Source: Branchiostoma floridae
Taxonomy: Eukaryota; Chordata; Leptocardii; Amphioxiformes; Branchiostomatidae
DNA: 62,000 bases
Direction: 5' to 3'
Assembly (NCBI RefSeq): GCF_000003815.2
Contig: NC_049984.1
Location: 9,678,878-9,740,877 of the forward strand
Shown here: piece by piece, positions 10,990 to 23,090 of the stretch
How the letters are laid out: every line of letters starts with the position of its first letter
How positions within the stretch are numbered: position 1 is the stretch's first letter
Notes under the pieces: generated by a model
Databases searched by the model: none
What the model was told of the DNA's origin: nothing
Seen by the model: the letters and a program-made list of their open reading frames with translations, nothing else
Translations under genes and position numbers: made by a program

Positions 10990-13932
10990 TGATAACTTTA
11001 TTTGCATAATCGATGAACCACTTTATAGTACGTCACTCGGAATGTTAAACATAATTTTTCAACATATTTTAACCTGTAAGAAATAAAGCCGTTTGATATT
11101 TAGATTATCTGAGTTAGCTACTCGTATTTGTAATACCCCTGTCACATTTGGCGAAAATCGATCGGACGACGATCCTGCGGCAATCACCCGAGCCTCGCTT
11201 ATAATAATACCTTCATTGCACAACAATTGTACAGGGTACAAAGTATGACTTAAATGTGACAGGGACGGTTTTCAGGTGAAACATACGCGCAACCCTCTGT
11301 CGATCTTAAATATGGCCGATCTTCCATCGATACGCCCGAAGATCGTGGATAACGTGACACGGGTAAAATGAGGTTTAGAAAAGGTTTTATTTTAGAAAAG
11401 ATCTGATCTGAATCCGAATCTGATTTGAATGTATCAGCTATTTAGGTCAATCGCCAACAAACTCACGTTCTCTGCGTTCTACCGCCCACAAGCTCACACT
11501 CCCAGCTCTCTACTTTCTACAATCAAGGACTTGCTACAATGAGACAAATTAGTTTAATTATGCTTCACATCTGCACTCTTCATCCAAACTAATATGCCTG
11601 AAAGAGTATCAAGGCATTGTGGTGACAGGAAAGGACTGTAGATCTAAGGTACATGCTATTCAAAACTTTCACTCAAGGGCCAATTACTTTGGTCTGGTGA
11701 GCCATTGGCTGCAAAGAGGAGCGCACATGATTCTGCATGTGTATAGTCTGGATTCAGTGTAATTATTCCTTTCTTAACACTTCCTTGTGTAGGGCGGAAA
11801 CAGTGTCCTGGCTTTGTACATTGGGCTTTGTAAAATGGTTCTGTAAGCTGTGTGAGTCTGGACTGATGTGTTGGAACCACTCATGACATAGTGGGGTCGT
11901 GTGGCGCAATCGGTAAGGTGTTCGGCTCAGACCCAAGAGGTCCCGAGTTCGAATCCTGCCGTGCCACCGATCTTGTGCCCTTGGGAAAGACACTTTTCTC
12001 ACTTAACTCAGGTGGAAATGAGTACCTAGCTTCGACTACTTAAATGGGGGTTCCGTGTTTGGGGAGAGCCACACCCCACGCACGTTAAAGAACCCACCAC
12101 ACTTATCGTAAAGCGTAGGGGTCCTTCCCTGAGTGAGTGAATCAAACCTATAGACTGGTTTTAAGGTTGCCATCTTGAAAAGGTGATAGTCACCTGTTAT
12201 GCCAGTCCATTCACAAACGTGGTAAATATCAATAATATGTAAATAAATGAAAATTAAAAAATAAACAAATATTGTGTGTTCTACTTTTTAACGGTATGAT
12301 GGGTTCTTTGACAATCTCCATACTGGCTCCCCTTCCGCTTCTATCTTCTTCCAAAAGACTGCACCATATACTCGTACCAGCATGCTAGCAGTAGACTTGA
12401 GACTTTATTAGAAAATCCATTAGTGACGTGCCCTAGGGCACGCCACTAATCTCAAGTTCCTGGACTTCATACGTAGATAACATACATGTACATACAGTGG
12501 TCAATATTTACAAACATCAATTAAAAACAGTCATCGTATGTACACAATACGCAAGTCATGGAACAGCCCAGATCATTTTTCCAGACTGGAGACCAGGTCA
12601 CAGAGACCAGTTTTGAAAGACCTTAAAGGTAGTATGTAAACAGGCGAGCAGAACAACGTCTTGTGACTCATGGGCGGAATTGCTAAGAATTCAGACACGC
12701 CACATCTTGGCAACTAGTACACGCATCATGCACCAACGTTCGAACAAGGGGTAGAAAGCGTAGAATGTACTTTTCAAAAGCAACAGAAAAATAAGCAAAA
12801 AGCAGGGCCAAAGTTTTCATTATTGGCGATGTACAAGTAAGCTCCCACTCGGGAGGTTACAACTAGGATTGATGCTGAACGCGCTTCAGCCCACGTAGTC
12901 TTCCACTTATTTAGCACATCATGTCTTGCGACTTGAAGCCAACCCAAATTAGGTAAAACATGATGACTAAGAGAATGATCAAGGAAGTTGATGAAATGAA
13001 AAGTTCATTGATATAACACCGAACCCTTATCCTTTAATGTATTGTCAAACTAAAAAAAAAAAACTCTCACGTAACGTTGGTTTTCTCAACCACAAGCTTA
13101 AGGTTGATAACCTGGATATTTCGCAAGAAGTTTCTGAAATACATTCCTCTTTACCTTCCTTCACATTGCTTTACATTTGCATACATACACACAGCATGAG
13201 CATGGACTCAAATTTTGGCGATTTATATTCACACACATGCTTCAGTATTTTTAGATCATGCTCTAGTAAATGAAAAATTGCAACGTGGTCGGAAAAACAT
13301 ATAGCATTTATAAGATTTAAAGAGATGAAAAGTGTACCCCGGAGTGTCAATAACCATAAACTAATATAAATTTAGATCCTCCCCGCTGCTCAAGGCCAGG
13401 ACTCACTAATGCACAAGCCCACGTAAACTGATTAAGAGCTATAGATATTCCAGCCACATCTGCGACAGAAAACAACGACATGTGGCATTAGGAGGCAAGG
13501 CAGAAATTTATTGAAATTTCAATGGTCATGTTTTCGAAAAATTCTACGGGATTTCCTCGATTTGCTTTCACAAAAACGTTGTCAAACAAAGCAAGCAAAA
13601 TGCATATGGCCCAGAAAAGTGCATGGAAGGCTAAAGACTCCATACAATACGTCCCACAACTGCAGTTCCGATGGATATGTGATCGACGTAGTGTTGAAAC
13701 TTCAAAATATTGACCAGAACTTCCTGCCCAATCTTGCTTTTTACCAGTGTCTGAGTTGTTCTTATCTCAATATTATCGAGATAATGTACTTGGTGCCTTG
13801 TTCCAGTATGCACACAATAACTACGGCTTCAAATGTGAACATCTGTAATTTTTGTAAGTAGATGTAGTTTGCAAGAGCCACTCACGTCTCAATTAGCTTC
13901 CTATTGACAATTTCGTGACTAGAAATATAGAT
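10990..13932. repeat. Segmental duplicate, unit A (about 2.9 kb)
   Basis: Direct duplicate of 14708-16955. The two share, in the same order: a TTTATTTGCATAATC start; CACTTTATAGTACGTCACTCG; the TCTGATTTGAATGTATCAGC block; a tRNA-derived SINE; the GGGTTCTTTGACAATCTCCA block; CGTAACGTTGGTTTTCT; a GTTTATAAGATTTAAAGAGATG-like block; and a final CAATTAGCTTCCTATTGACA. Unit A has about 650 extra bases (about 12373-13025), including a 32-bp near-palindrome at 12419-12450, that unit B lacks. It lacks the expanded minisatellite of unit B. I see no gene. Confidence 0.8.
11891..12190 (+). mobile_element. tRNA-derived SINE
   Basis: The head resembles a tRNA gene: an A-box-like TGGCGCAATCGGTAAGG and a B-box-like GAGTTCGAATCCTGC. 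It is followed by a tRNA-unrelated body (CTTGGGAAAGACACTTT, CCACACCCCACGCACGTTAAAGAACC). The same element sits at 15512-15830, with diverged relatives at 54279-54600 (+) and 24100-24330 (-). The tRNA-like head does not look like a functional tRNA gene. Confidence 0.8.
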
Positions 13933-13940
13933 AACTATAG

Positions 13941-14325
13941 AATCGGGTGCACGACCAATGAAGGCATCTGTTGATTCTGTTCTTCATACAATACTTTCTG
14001 CCTTTTCACAAAAATATTTCTTGTATTCTGTTCATGCCTCTGTATTTTTCTTACCTCTGGACACTTCCCAGGGGTCGGGACAAGCCATTTTGACGGCGAT
14101 TTTAGAGAGGTATCTTGACCACGCTGACCCTGACGACATCATGGCGATACAGTACCGGTACACCCAGCTGATGGGAGACCTGATGTTTGTGGCGCCCACA
14201 GTACGCGCTGCAGATGGACACACAGGTCAGTCTGTTTTCCACTTACGATGAAACTTGCTGACAAACAATGTTCATGAATAAACAAAGGTTCAAACAAACA
14301 ATACTAGTAATCTTGTGAACAGGAT
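13941..14325 (+). pseudogene. Orphan carboxylesterase exon with intron flanks
   Basis: Near-identical to 2150-2537 of copy 1. It covers the exon that encodes ILERYLDHADPDD, AIQYRYTQLMGD and FVAPT, plus both flanking intron sequences. The 154-nt exon core differs at only about five positions and keeps its reading frame and both splice signals. No other esterase exon is linked to it. The copied part starts exactly where segmental unit A ends and runs into a LINE fragment. Confidence 0.82.
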
Positions 14326-14707
14326 TGAAAACAGATCTGCAGTGGACATCACTTGATGACAGAAGGAAAATGTCCAGACTTTGCATGATGTACAAAATGA
14401 CCAATAGGCTGGTGGACGTACCGACTGATAAGTATCTAATACCAGCTCAAAAAAGAAAAAAAAACAGCCATGACTTCAAGTACCAGAGTTACCAAGCTAG
14501 GATTGATGCGTTCAAAAATTCGTATTTTCCCAGAACTATCGTAGAGTGGAACTTGTTATCACCAAGCACAGTAGGGGCCTCTTCTCTGGATAGTTTTAAA
14601 GAACGCTTGCAGATAGATGTGCAGAAGTTAGGTGTGACGGATCGTTCAGTGTAATATAACCAGCTGCTGCCGCACCGCGTGCCTGCGAAGCTGGTGTGTT
14701 ACACCGA
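14326..14707 (+). mobile_element. LINE reverse-transcriptase 3' fragment
   Basis: An open frame of about 105 codons resembles the C-terminal end of non-LTR reverse transcriptases: DRRKMSRLCMMYKM.N.LVD, then YFPRTIVEWN and SLDSFKERL, a typical order. The 3'UTR is cut just where duplicate unit B starts, so the repeat tail seen in the copy at 4446 is missing. Confidence 0.75.
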
Positions 14708-14829
14708 AGGGCTTTATTTGCATAATCAATAAACCATTTTATAGTACGTCACTCGAAATGATTGACATCAATTTTTTTTTTCTGATTTGAATCTGAATCT
14801 GATTTGAATGTATCAGCTATTTAGGCCAA

Positions 14830-15168
14830 TCGCCCACAAACTCACGTTCTCGTGCTCTACCGCACACAAACTCACGCTCACCGTGCTCTAACGCCCATCA
14901 ACCCACGGTCTCTGTGCTCTACCGCACACAAACTCACGCTCTCCGTGCTCTAACGCCCATCAACCAACGGTCTCCGTGCTCTACCGCACACAAACTCACG
15001 CTCTCCGTGCTCTAAAGCTCATCAACCCCCGGTCTCCGTGCTCTAACGCCCATCAACCCACGGTCTCCGTGCTCTACCGCCCACAAACTCACGCTCTCCG
15101 GGCTCTACCACACACACTCTCCGTGCTCTACCGCCCACTAACTCACGCTCTCCGGGCTCTACTTTCTA
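14830..15168. repeat. Minisatellite, about 30-bp units
   Basis: Tandem units built on CTCTACCGCACACAAACTCA and CTCTAACGCCCATCAACC separated by CGCTCTCCGTG or CGGTCTCCGTG, about ten copies. Unit A has only two or three such units at about 11455-11515, so the array expanded after duplication or collapsed in A. Confidence 0.85.
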
Positions 15169-15511
15169 CAAATGAGACCAATCAGCTTTATTAGGCTCAC
15201 TAATATGTCTGAAAGGGTATCAAGGCAGGAAAGGACTGGTGACAGGAAAGGACTGTAGATCTAATAAGGTACATGCTATTCAAGACTTTCACTCAAGGGC
15301 CAATTACTTTGGCCTATGATGACTGATGAGCCATTGGCTTCAAAGAGGAGCGTACATGATTGTGCATGTGCATAATCTGGATTCAGAGACATCATTACTT
15401 CCTTGTGTAGGGCGGAAACAGTGTCCTGGCTTTGTACATTGGGCTTTGTAAAATGGTTCTGTAACCTGTGTGAGTCTGGACCGATGCGTTGGAACCTGGA
15501 CTCATGACATA

Positions 15512-15830
15512 GTGGGGTCGTGTGGCGCAATCGGTAAGGTGTTCGGCTCAGACCCAAGAGGTCCCGAGTTCGAATCCTGCCGTGTCAACGATCTTGTGCC
15601 CTTGGGAAAGACACTTTACACGACTTTTCTCACTTAACTCAGGTGGAAATAAGTACCTTGCTTCGACTACTTAAATGGGGGTTCCGTGTTTGGGGAGTGC
15701 CACACCCCACGCACGTTAAAAACCCACCACACCTATCGAAAAGCGTAGGGATCCTTCCCTGGGTGAGTGGATCAAACCTACAGACTGGTCTCAAGGTTGC
15801 CATCTTGAAAAGGTGATACTCACCTGCCAA
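15512..15830 (+). mobile_element. tRNA-derived SINE (copy in unit B)
   Basis: Near-identical to 11891-12190 with the same A-box and B-box words. It was carried along by the segmental duplication and is not an independent insertion. Confidence 0.8.
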
Positions 15831-17231
15831 TCCTTCCACAAACGTGGTAAATATCAATAGATAATTGAAAATTAAAAAAAAAAGAATAGATATCGTGGGT
15901 TCTACTTTTAACGGTATGATGGGTTCTTTGACAATCTCCATACCCTTCTCCATACCCTTCCGCTTCTATATTCTTACCTTCATCCAAAAGACTACACCAT
16001 ATCCTTGTGTATGCATTATCAAACTAAAACGTAACGTTGGTTTTCTGAACCACGAGGTTGATTACCTTCACATTGTTTAACATTTGCATGGATGCACACG
16101 GCATAGACTAAATTATCCTTCGGTGATTTGTATTCACACAGTGCATGCTTCAGTGTCTTTAGCTCATGCTCTAGTAGATGAAAAATTGGGACGTGATCGG
16201 AAAAACAAGGTAGCGTTTATAAGATTTAAAGAGATGAAAATTGTACCTCGGGCAATGCCAATAACCATACATAAACCAATATAGATCCTCCCTGCTGCTT
16301 CAGGACAGGACTTTGAAGACCCACTATAACCACTAGCCCACATAAACTGATTAAAGGCTTTAAATATTTCAGCCACATCTGCGACCAGAAAACAACGACA
16401 TGGCATTAGGAGGCAAGGCAGAAATTTATTGAAATATTACTGTTCATGCTTTCGAAAAAGGCTTTGGGATTTCCTTCATTAGGTTTTCACAAACACGCTG
16501 TTAAACTAAGAAAGAAAAATGGCCCAGAAAAGTGACATGAATTCATGAAAGGCAAGAAAATCCATACAATTCTTTCCACAGTTCTGAAGATTGATGAGAG
16601 TTGAAACCGCAGAATATTGACCAATTTTTATTACAACTTAAGTGTAGAAAAACAATTTTTTCCTGTCAAACCTTGCACTTTCCCAGCGTCTCAGAGTTTT
16701 TCTTATCCCAATTTCATTGAGATAAGATATTTGGTGAAAGCTATTCGGTGCAGTGTTCCGGTATATGAACTGCTGCGGTTATCACAGTACAGAATGATTA
16801 GAGCTTTCTGCAGTTTCAAATTGAATAGTTTTACATCAAAGACGAGCCCTTGTCCAATTTGAACATCTGTTATTTTGTACGTAGGCGTAGCCACTCACGG
16901 GTCAATTAGCTTCCTATTGACATTGTCGTGTCTAGAAATATAGAGAACTTGTAATCGTGGTGCCTTCTTTTGCATGTCGGGAGATCGCAATTACCGATAC
17001 AGTCACCACCTGATAATGTTTGCCTACCAGGCAGACGCTGGCCTACACACAGGCCCGATATGGTCATTAATTCTTCTTTTTTTCCTTTCTAAAGGAGGCT
17101 GATTTATGTTAAACCTTTGATGTATGATACCCTTTATTCATTTTTCTATTAATTGGACACTACTTTGCACTTTACAGTACCCAGCCTCCAGAGCCCTTGT
17201 TAATGCCGTGACAATTAGTTGCAGGCTGAAC

Positions 17232-17359
17232 CTAGCCTGGGTACCATCCAATTTCAACCGGCTGGGGGCTCCTTACAGTCGCTACCCTAAAAATAATATA
17301 TTCTAGGGCCGGTAGCGAGTGTAAGGAGCCCCGGTAGAAATCGGATGGTACCCAGGCTA
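17232..17359. mobile_element. 128-bp MITE with perfect 8-bp TSD (TAGCCTGGGTACC family)
   Basis: The ends are (C)TAGCCTGGGTACCATCC and its complement. The 8 bases GGCTGAAC flank it exactly on both sides (17224-17231 and 17360-17367). An 8-bp TSD suggests a hAT-type origin. A second family member with its own perfect TSD is at 35997-36169. Confidence 0.8.
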
Positions 17360-18211
17360 GGCTGAACCAGCTAGTTTACTGGGTTCAACATCCCACAATA
17401 AACCCTACCAGAGCTAAGGTATTTGCTACGCCATTGGACGTAAGTAAAGCGATAGATCCTATCAATTATTTTATTATATTCCTTCACTGACACACAAGAT
17501 AATGCTATCTCCAAAACACAGACACACACATCCCCGTGATAATAGTATATAGGCCTTAGACTCCGAAATCCAATTACTTTCTTCACACTGAACGGTTGGC
17601 AGTTGCTGATAACGTCATAGGAACATATCAGACAGTTGTTGTAGGATTCTGATGCGAAGCACACATTTTGTCGAAAAATTATTATGTCCGTCAACGAAGA
17701 AGACGTTTTAGCATCGTTAACTTTATCTGTTTCTGAATAGCAGAGTTAATGTGAATCAAGCTAACTACTTGCGAAGTTATCAATCACATGCATGTAAGTA
17801 TTAAAGTTGATTTACAGAGGCCAAACATCGTAAAACATGATACAAACGAAAGTAAATCAAAGTCTTTAATGTAGTCTTTGTACTATCTGACTAGATTATT
17901 CTTGCAGCATAAAGAGACTGTTGCAATGTGTCTCTTTATATCTTAAAGGACCGGATGTAAATCATAAAGAAGTTTAATTAACTGTCTGCATCAGTAATAA
18001 AGAAATATTAGCAAACACTGAATTTAAATCTTATCGAAGGAGCCAGGGGCCCATTTTATCTTTTATCCTAAGTAGTAGGGCTCATTACATACGTTGAGAA
18101 ACGCAAAGCCTTGTCACATATTAATAAGGATATCTTGTGATGAATCGCATGCTCGGTAAGAAATGTAATTACTAATAGGTAAGCCGCAGACGTGGCGTGG
18201 AGGTGAATACT

Positions 18212-18605
18212 GAGTACTGGGGTGGATACAAAGCCGTTTTTCTTGTTGGACCGGTTCGGAAAAAACGCACATGAAAAAAATAAAAATCAACACTTTGATT
18301 TTACCCGGAGGCGTTCACGTGTTTTTGGCCGGGAATTACATGTTCAAGCAGATAACAAGAGCGAAGTAGAGGTGAGTTTATAGTCATTTTTACCAAGTTT
18401 CCACAGCAAACTTGGTCTAAAACAGAGGCAGATAGGATTTCAAAACGCCAATGGACGTCGTATACTCCTCCTAACAGAATCCTTTGTTAGCGACTAGACT
18501 ATTGTTTTGAATAAATATTAAATGATAAGGCCCATGTTCAGGTCCGGACCTAGACCTAGTCCTCTGGACCTGGACCGCTCCTGGACCTGAATTTTCTGCA
18601 CCCCG
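18212..18605. mobile_element. Decayed member of the ACCGGTCC-rich MITE family
   Basis: Shares with 32929-33363 the order GGACCGGTTC, AACAAGAGCGAAGTAGAG, TAGTCATTTTTACC, AGGATTTCAAAACGCCA, then CAGGTCCGGACC and GGACCTGAATTTTCT. Ends are eroded. Confidence 0.65.
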
Positions 18606-18689
18606 ACGTTAACTCATTTATGCATGGTGATGTTCATCATTGACTAACATACACATGTCACAAGTATGAAATTCCCATCATTAATCATT

Positions 18690-19139
18690 AAGCAGTTTTG
18701 CAATTTTTGCATATATCATGCGAATCAGTTCCTCATTAGCATATTCGGCATCTGATTAAGTTCCATCCATCATAATTTATTGAAGTCCAGATATTAAAAA
18801 CAATCGGATTATGAAATTTTCACATTTATTTTGTACAACATTGTCTAAGGTACATACACCCAAAATCATGAAAAGTTGTTCCCTTCTTCAAGTTGACTTA
18901 TCCGCTTCAGAAGTTTTTGACAAAAATGCCTCTGCAGTCGCTAGGGGGGCCAAACTTATGTCACTTATTCCTGAGCACAAGAGCTATCTAATACTCAAAA
19001 TTCGTGACCATAGCTTGTTCACAGCACGAGATAGCAAAGCCTAACTAACCCAAATTTAATCATTTTTAGCTTTTATCACAACCCACCAACACATCAAGTC
19101 TGAAACCAATCCATTCAGCCATTCTTGAGTCATCTTGTT

Positions 19140-19174
<35 letters not shown>

Positions 19175-19210
19175 GCTGGTGAAAATATAACCTCCATGAC
19201 ATTTCATGGA
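18690..19210 (-). repeat. Dispersed repeat, inverted copy
   Basis: Reverse orientation of the family at 8846. It ends with a (CAGA)n run and AACCTCCATGACATTTCATGGAG, the palindromic terminus. Confidence 0.65.
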
Positions 19211-19734
19211 GATAAATATAATGATAAATATTTGATATAAAAATGAATACATTTCTTTGCGATATTTGACATACTTTGCATATATTTTGATGTGTTTGTC
19301 GACATCACATCTTAAATTGACTTAATGGTACTTGTCTTTGACACTTTTTTGTATACAGAAATACATAACAGCCTTAAAACACAAAACAATACACACTGTC
19401 AATTTTGTCTTTGTACTCAGATGTAACATAACACATGTTGTTGTGTATATTGTTGCTGTATAAATATAGTATATGGCCTCCTTCGGTCAATATTGACCAT
19501 GGTAAATCCTAATTGATATCAACCCGATAGCTTTGACTATGTCTGAACATAGTACACATCCGTAAGCTGACTCAGTTCTGTTGCAAAGTTCGTCTTAAAT
19601 TAGTCCAATTGGAACGTCAAGTTCAAGTTACCATTACGACCTCATTATAATTGGGGCCCGGAACGAGTCATCACAGTTCCGTTCTATAATGGCCCTTAAA
19701 TCCGTCCGGATTGCTGTAGCCTCACTTAGTTTTC

Positions 19735-19882
19735 CACGAAATCGTCTTCCGGGAGGGAAGTAAAACGGGGGTCCCGTGCTCGAGGAGGTGCCTCGACCAC
19801 GTTAAACAGCCTCATTACTCATACTTGGGGTACCTACTGGCTGGCAAAATACACCAGATTATTATTATTATTATTATTAAAC
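19735..19882 (+). mobile_element. SINE-like 3' end with (ATT)n tail
   Basis: CTCGACCACGTTAAACAGCC resembles the ACGTTAAAGAACC segment of the SINE bodies, and the sequence ends in an ATT trinucleotide run. The tRNA head is not recognisable. Confidence 0.45.
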
Positions 19883-20037
19883 ATCCATGTAGTACGTGAT
19901 TGAGTTCTTTTCGAAATACTTCATATACGTCAACTATAGGAAATTTTACCATTTAATCATCATTGAGATAAAAATATCTCTTCTAGTGGCATGTTTACCT
20001 GGTGAGTTCCTCATATGGACCTGGGTTGAACTTAGTA

Positions 20038-20244
20038 CTGTAAATGGATTTAAGTTCGCGGGTGTTTAATTTCGCGGTAGCGGGAAAGGGGACTTTTCGC
20101 GATGGTTTCAAGTTCGCGGTAGCGCTATGCACTGTGGTCTCTTACTGCCAAGGAAAAATGTTCGCGGTGGTTTCAAGTTCGCGGTGAAGCGGCCACCACG
20201 AAAACCGCGAAGATTAAACCACTGGAAAGTTTCTGCATTTACAG
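20038..20244. mobile_element. MITE of the CTGTAAAT family
   Basis: Starts CTGTAAATGGATTT and ends CATTTACAG, with the same AGTTCGCGGT inner words as 5774-5908. TA precedes the left end; the right flank is TT, so the TSD is not perfect. Confidence 0.6.
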
Positions 20245-20439
20245 TTTATCATGATTTCCAAAGGGCAATCTACAGATAGATGAGGTAGCTGCTGGTAATA
20301 CAAAAGACCAAATTTCTACGGATGCAAACACATTACGTAGAATTCGAACACAGATTAGCGAAGAAATTGGATTGTCCAATTACTGTGTAGTGACATCCTC
20401 GCGGATCCATAAGTGATGCATGATGGTGATGACTTAAAT

Positions 20440-20745
20440 GCTCGGCAGAACTTCACTCATTTGTGCCTCTAATACGAATCTTCACTGCAAGAACCCGTTT
20501 TGCCACTTCCACGGAAGCAAATCATCCTTTCGTCCTCCACAATCCTCCTAAGCGGAGGAAGTTCCACGCTCAGAGCTTATTTCCTAGAACAACATCTATG
20601 GAATAAGCTTTCACGGACTTGCTTCCCCATGGGGTACAATCTGAAACTGTTTAAATTAAGTGTTAACAGACATCTTTCTTCCCAATACAGTATTGAACGC
20701 AAACGCTTGAATGGCTCCACGAGCCTTGTTTTGCGGTGAACTTTA
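20440..20745 (+). mobile_element. LINE reverse-transcriptase C-terminal fragment
   Basis: A frame ending LRAYFLEQHLWNKL..CFP..YNLKLFKLSVNRHL has the order usual at the end of Jockey/CR1-type reverse transcriptases (aromatic-rich segment, WN.L, FP..YNL..FK..VNRHL). It is short and truncated at the 5' side. Confidence 0.55.
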
Positions 20746-21014
20746 AATAAATAAAATAAAAAGTTTCAATAGGGTAACTACTGAAGATTCAGATCAATCT
20801 TACGCGGCTAAGGCTAAAAATGGAAGAATAACTGTTCGCACATACACTACCAACATTTTACTTTCAAGATTGTTTTGCGGTGAACTTTAAATAAATAAAA
20901 TAAAAAGTTCCAATAGGGTAACTGCTGAAGATTGAGATCAATCTTACGCGGCTAAGGCTGAAAATGGAAGAATAACTGTTCGCACATACACTATCAACAT
21001 TTTACTTTCAAGAT
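20727..21014. repeat. Tandem duplication, 144-bp unit x2
   Basis: The unit starting TGTTTTGCGGTGAACTTTAA occurs at 20727 and again at 20871, with only a handful of changes. The first copy includes the end of the LINE fragment. Confidence 0.85.
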
Positions 21015-21300
21015 CATCTCTAGACCTCTAACCACACCGCTCGCATGCTCGCTGTGTTTTAAAATCTTTTATGGCAATCTTCCCCCTGAGACCCATACTA
21101 AGACGTTACATGTTGCTAGCACTATAAAAAAATATCTGGTCTTTTATCTCCACTATAACAGAGAAGCGAGTAGAAGTTGAATTTATCCAGCAATGGTCTC
21201 ATTTTGTATCTGTTAACTGTATCTTTTCAAAATGTCTTGTTGTGACCTGTACTTAGTCCGGTGTGGCAAAAATATGCAATAAAGGTCTTCATTCATTCAT
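21015..21300 (+). mobile_element. LINE-type 3' end with ATTC tail
   Basis: Ends TGACCTGTACTTAGTCCGG..GCAATAAAGGTCTTCATTCATTCATT. The same tail occurs at 51345-51402. A short simple-repeat 3' end is typical of this class. Confidence 0.55.
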
Positions 21301-22639
21301 TATAATTTCATAATCAAGTTTCGATATTAACTTTTTCTAAACATCGAAAAAGTTAACGTTTGACTATCAATTGCTTGCTAGAGGATATGTTGCGCCTGTC
21401 TGTAACGTACCTGGATAGGGGGTAATGGGGGTCTCAGAATATAGTTGCTGTAATTGCTGTAAAATATAGCTGCGCCTAGTCAAAATCCACTGTCAAGTTG
21501 TCAATTATTTCCCTCGTAACGTTATCTATAGAAACAGAGCACGTACTTCTGCTGTTGAGTCCCCCTTTTAAGTATCTGCACGCAGTTTCCCCGCGTCCAT
21601 AAAGCTGATCTCTTCACCTTAAATTGTCAATATTTGAAATTCGCTTCGCGAATTTTCTACAGTTTGTGAACTAGAATAACCTTGATAATGTGAATGAATA
21701 AGTCAGATTTGAATATGTCTTGTACTCAGCAGCGACATAAATAGTTCATTTGGTACTTTAATGGAACTTAATCTCCGTGTTAAGAGACCCATAAATAACT
21801 TTCCATTATCATTCAGCACGTCTATAACCCTTGTATTTTCAATATTTGAAATTTCCACAAACCTCAAACGATCCCTGACTTCGCATGGATGCTAATACCG
21901 GATACCGTTGTGTATCATGTTCATAATCTCGCTGCAGGGCACCCGCAAAGCAAAGCTTACGGACTGGCATGTGTTCAAATTCAATGATCCGAGGGTTCAA
22001 CCATAACCCATGTTTGCCTGGTGGGTGGTACAACGGAAATCCTGACGTAAAGCCTGCTGCAAAATCAGCAGCAAAAACGGAGAGTAATTTTCAATCTCCC
22101 TGAAGTTATATATGTTGCTTCAAATAGAGTTTTGTATTTCTGTGGTTAGAATTATAATTGTTAGGCTTATGTACCAAAACACGTACCAAAGATTCGATTT
22201 CCTTCTAAAGCACTGGTTATGCTACGGTCACATGTGCACCCGTGAGGGCTCATGAGGATGTAGCCATGACCGGGCTCTTTTGCCCCTGTGGGCGGCTAAA
22301 GTGCAAAAACAAGAGTCTGAAAACTCAAACCTGCATGAAATATTTTGTTTTGTGATGGTTGTGAGGGTTGATATGGTTTGACGTTTGGCAAAATTATTCC
22401 ATCATTGTTCTTATATATCTACCTATGGTAAACGGTGAGATCCAAAACTACACCTTTTTGACCTAGCCATTTCATTTTTATTTCCTATTGTTACACCTGC
22501 ACCTGGCACATATCCCTAATGTGTATATAATGGTTCATTTCATATAGTGGTCACAGGGATGGTCACAGTTACTCTAATATATTTTTTAAACAACCACAAA
22601 ACTGCAACAAACTGATACCCCCCAAAACATCAAAAACCA

Positions 22640-23090
22640 AAAACAGTACCTCCATTTTTCATGGAGGGAACAAGGTAACATTCACTTTTGTAGATGTACA
22701 TTGCATACAACCTGATAAATGTAACACTTTTGAAGGAGATGCTAGAAGGTGTAGAAGAAACCATAATGACTGCAGGACACTGAAACTAAACACTAATTGC
22801 ACCCAGCTGGTGCGGGTGGGCTGCCTCCAGCCAATTGGCCATCTAAACAAACTGACTAGGACCACTCTACTCCTGACAAAAAGGGTTGTAAATATTTTTT
22901 TAAACGAACCACAAAACTGCAGCAAACTTCTAATGCGCGCTATAGTACAATGGCTCACTATATCTATCCTCATAGCAAACGTGATCACAATCCATCCAGA
23001 GGTTCTAAAGATATTGGTCCGGAATCACAAAAAATCCCTACCAGAATCAAGACCTGCTTTTTTCAAGCAGGTAAAAATCCCATAAACTAC
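22640..23090 (-). repeat. Dispersed repeat, inverted copy
   Basis: Contains ACCTCCATTTTTCATGGAGG at the left end, and CCATCCAGAGGTTCTAAAGATATTGG toward the right; both belong to the family at 8846. Confidence 0.55.

Larger units (their letters stand above)
14708..16955. repeat. Segmental duplicate, unit B (about 2.25 kb)
   Basis: Direct partner of 10990-13932, with the shared blocks in the same order, including the SINE. It holds the minisatellite at 14830-15168. I see no gene. Confidence 0.8.

Noticed and set aside
11891-11968. Possible tRNA gene
   Set aside because: A-box and B-box words are present, but it is followed by a repeated body and occurs in several copies; it is the head of a SINE.
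14830-15168. Regular repeats considered as a CRISPR array
   Set aside because: Units are directly adjacent without unique spacers, in eukaryotic DNA; it is a minisatellite.
18811-19044. 77-codon frame, and an 88-codon frame at 29706-29972
   Set aside because: Both lie in inverted copies of the dispersed repeat and do not conserve the same protein, so they are not coding.
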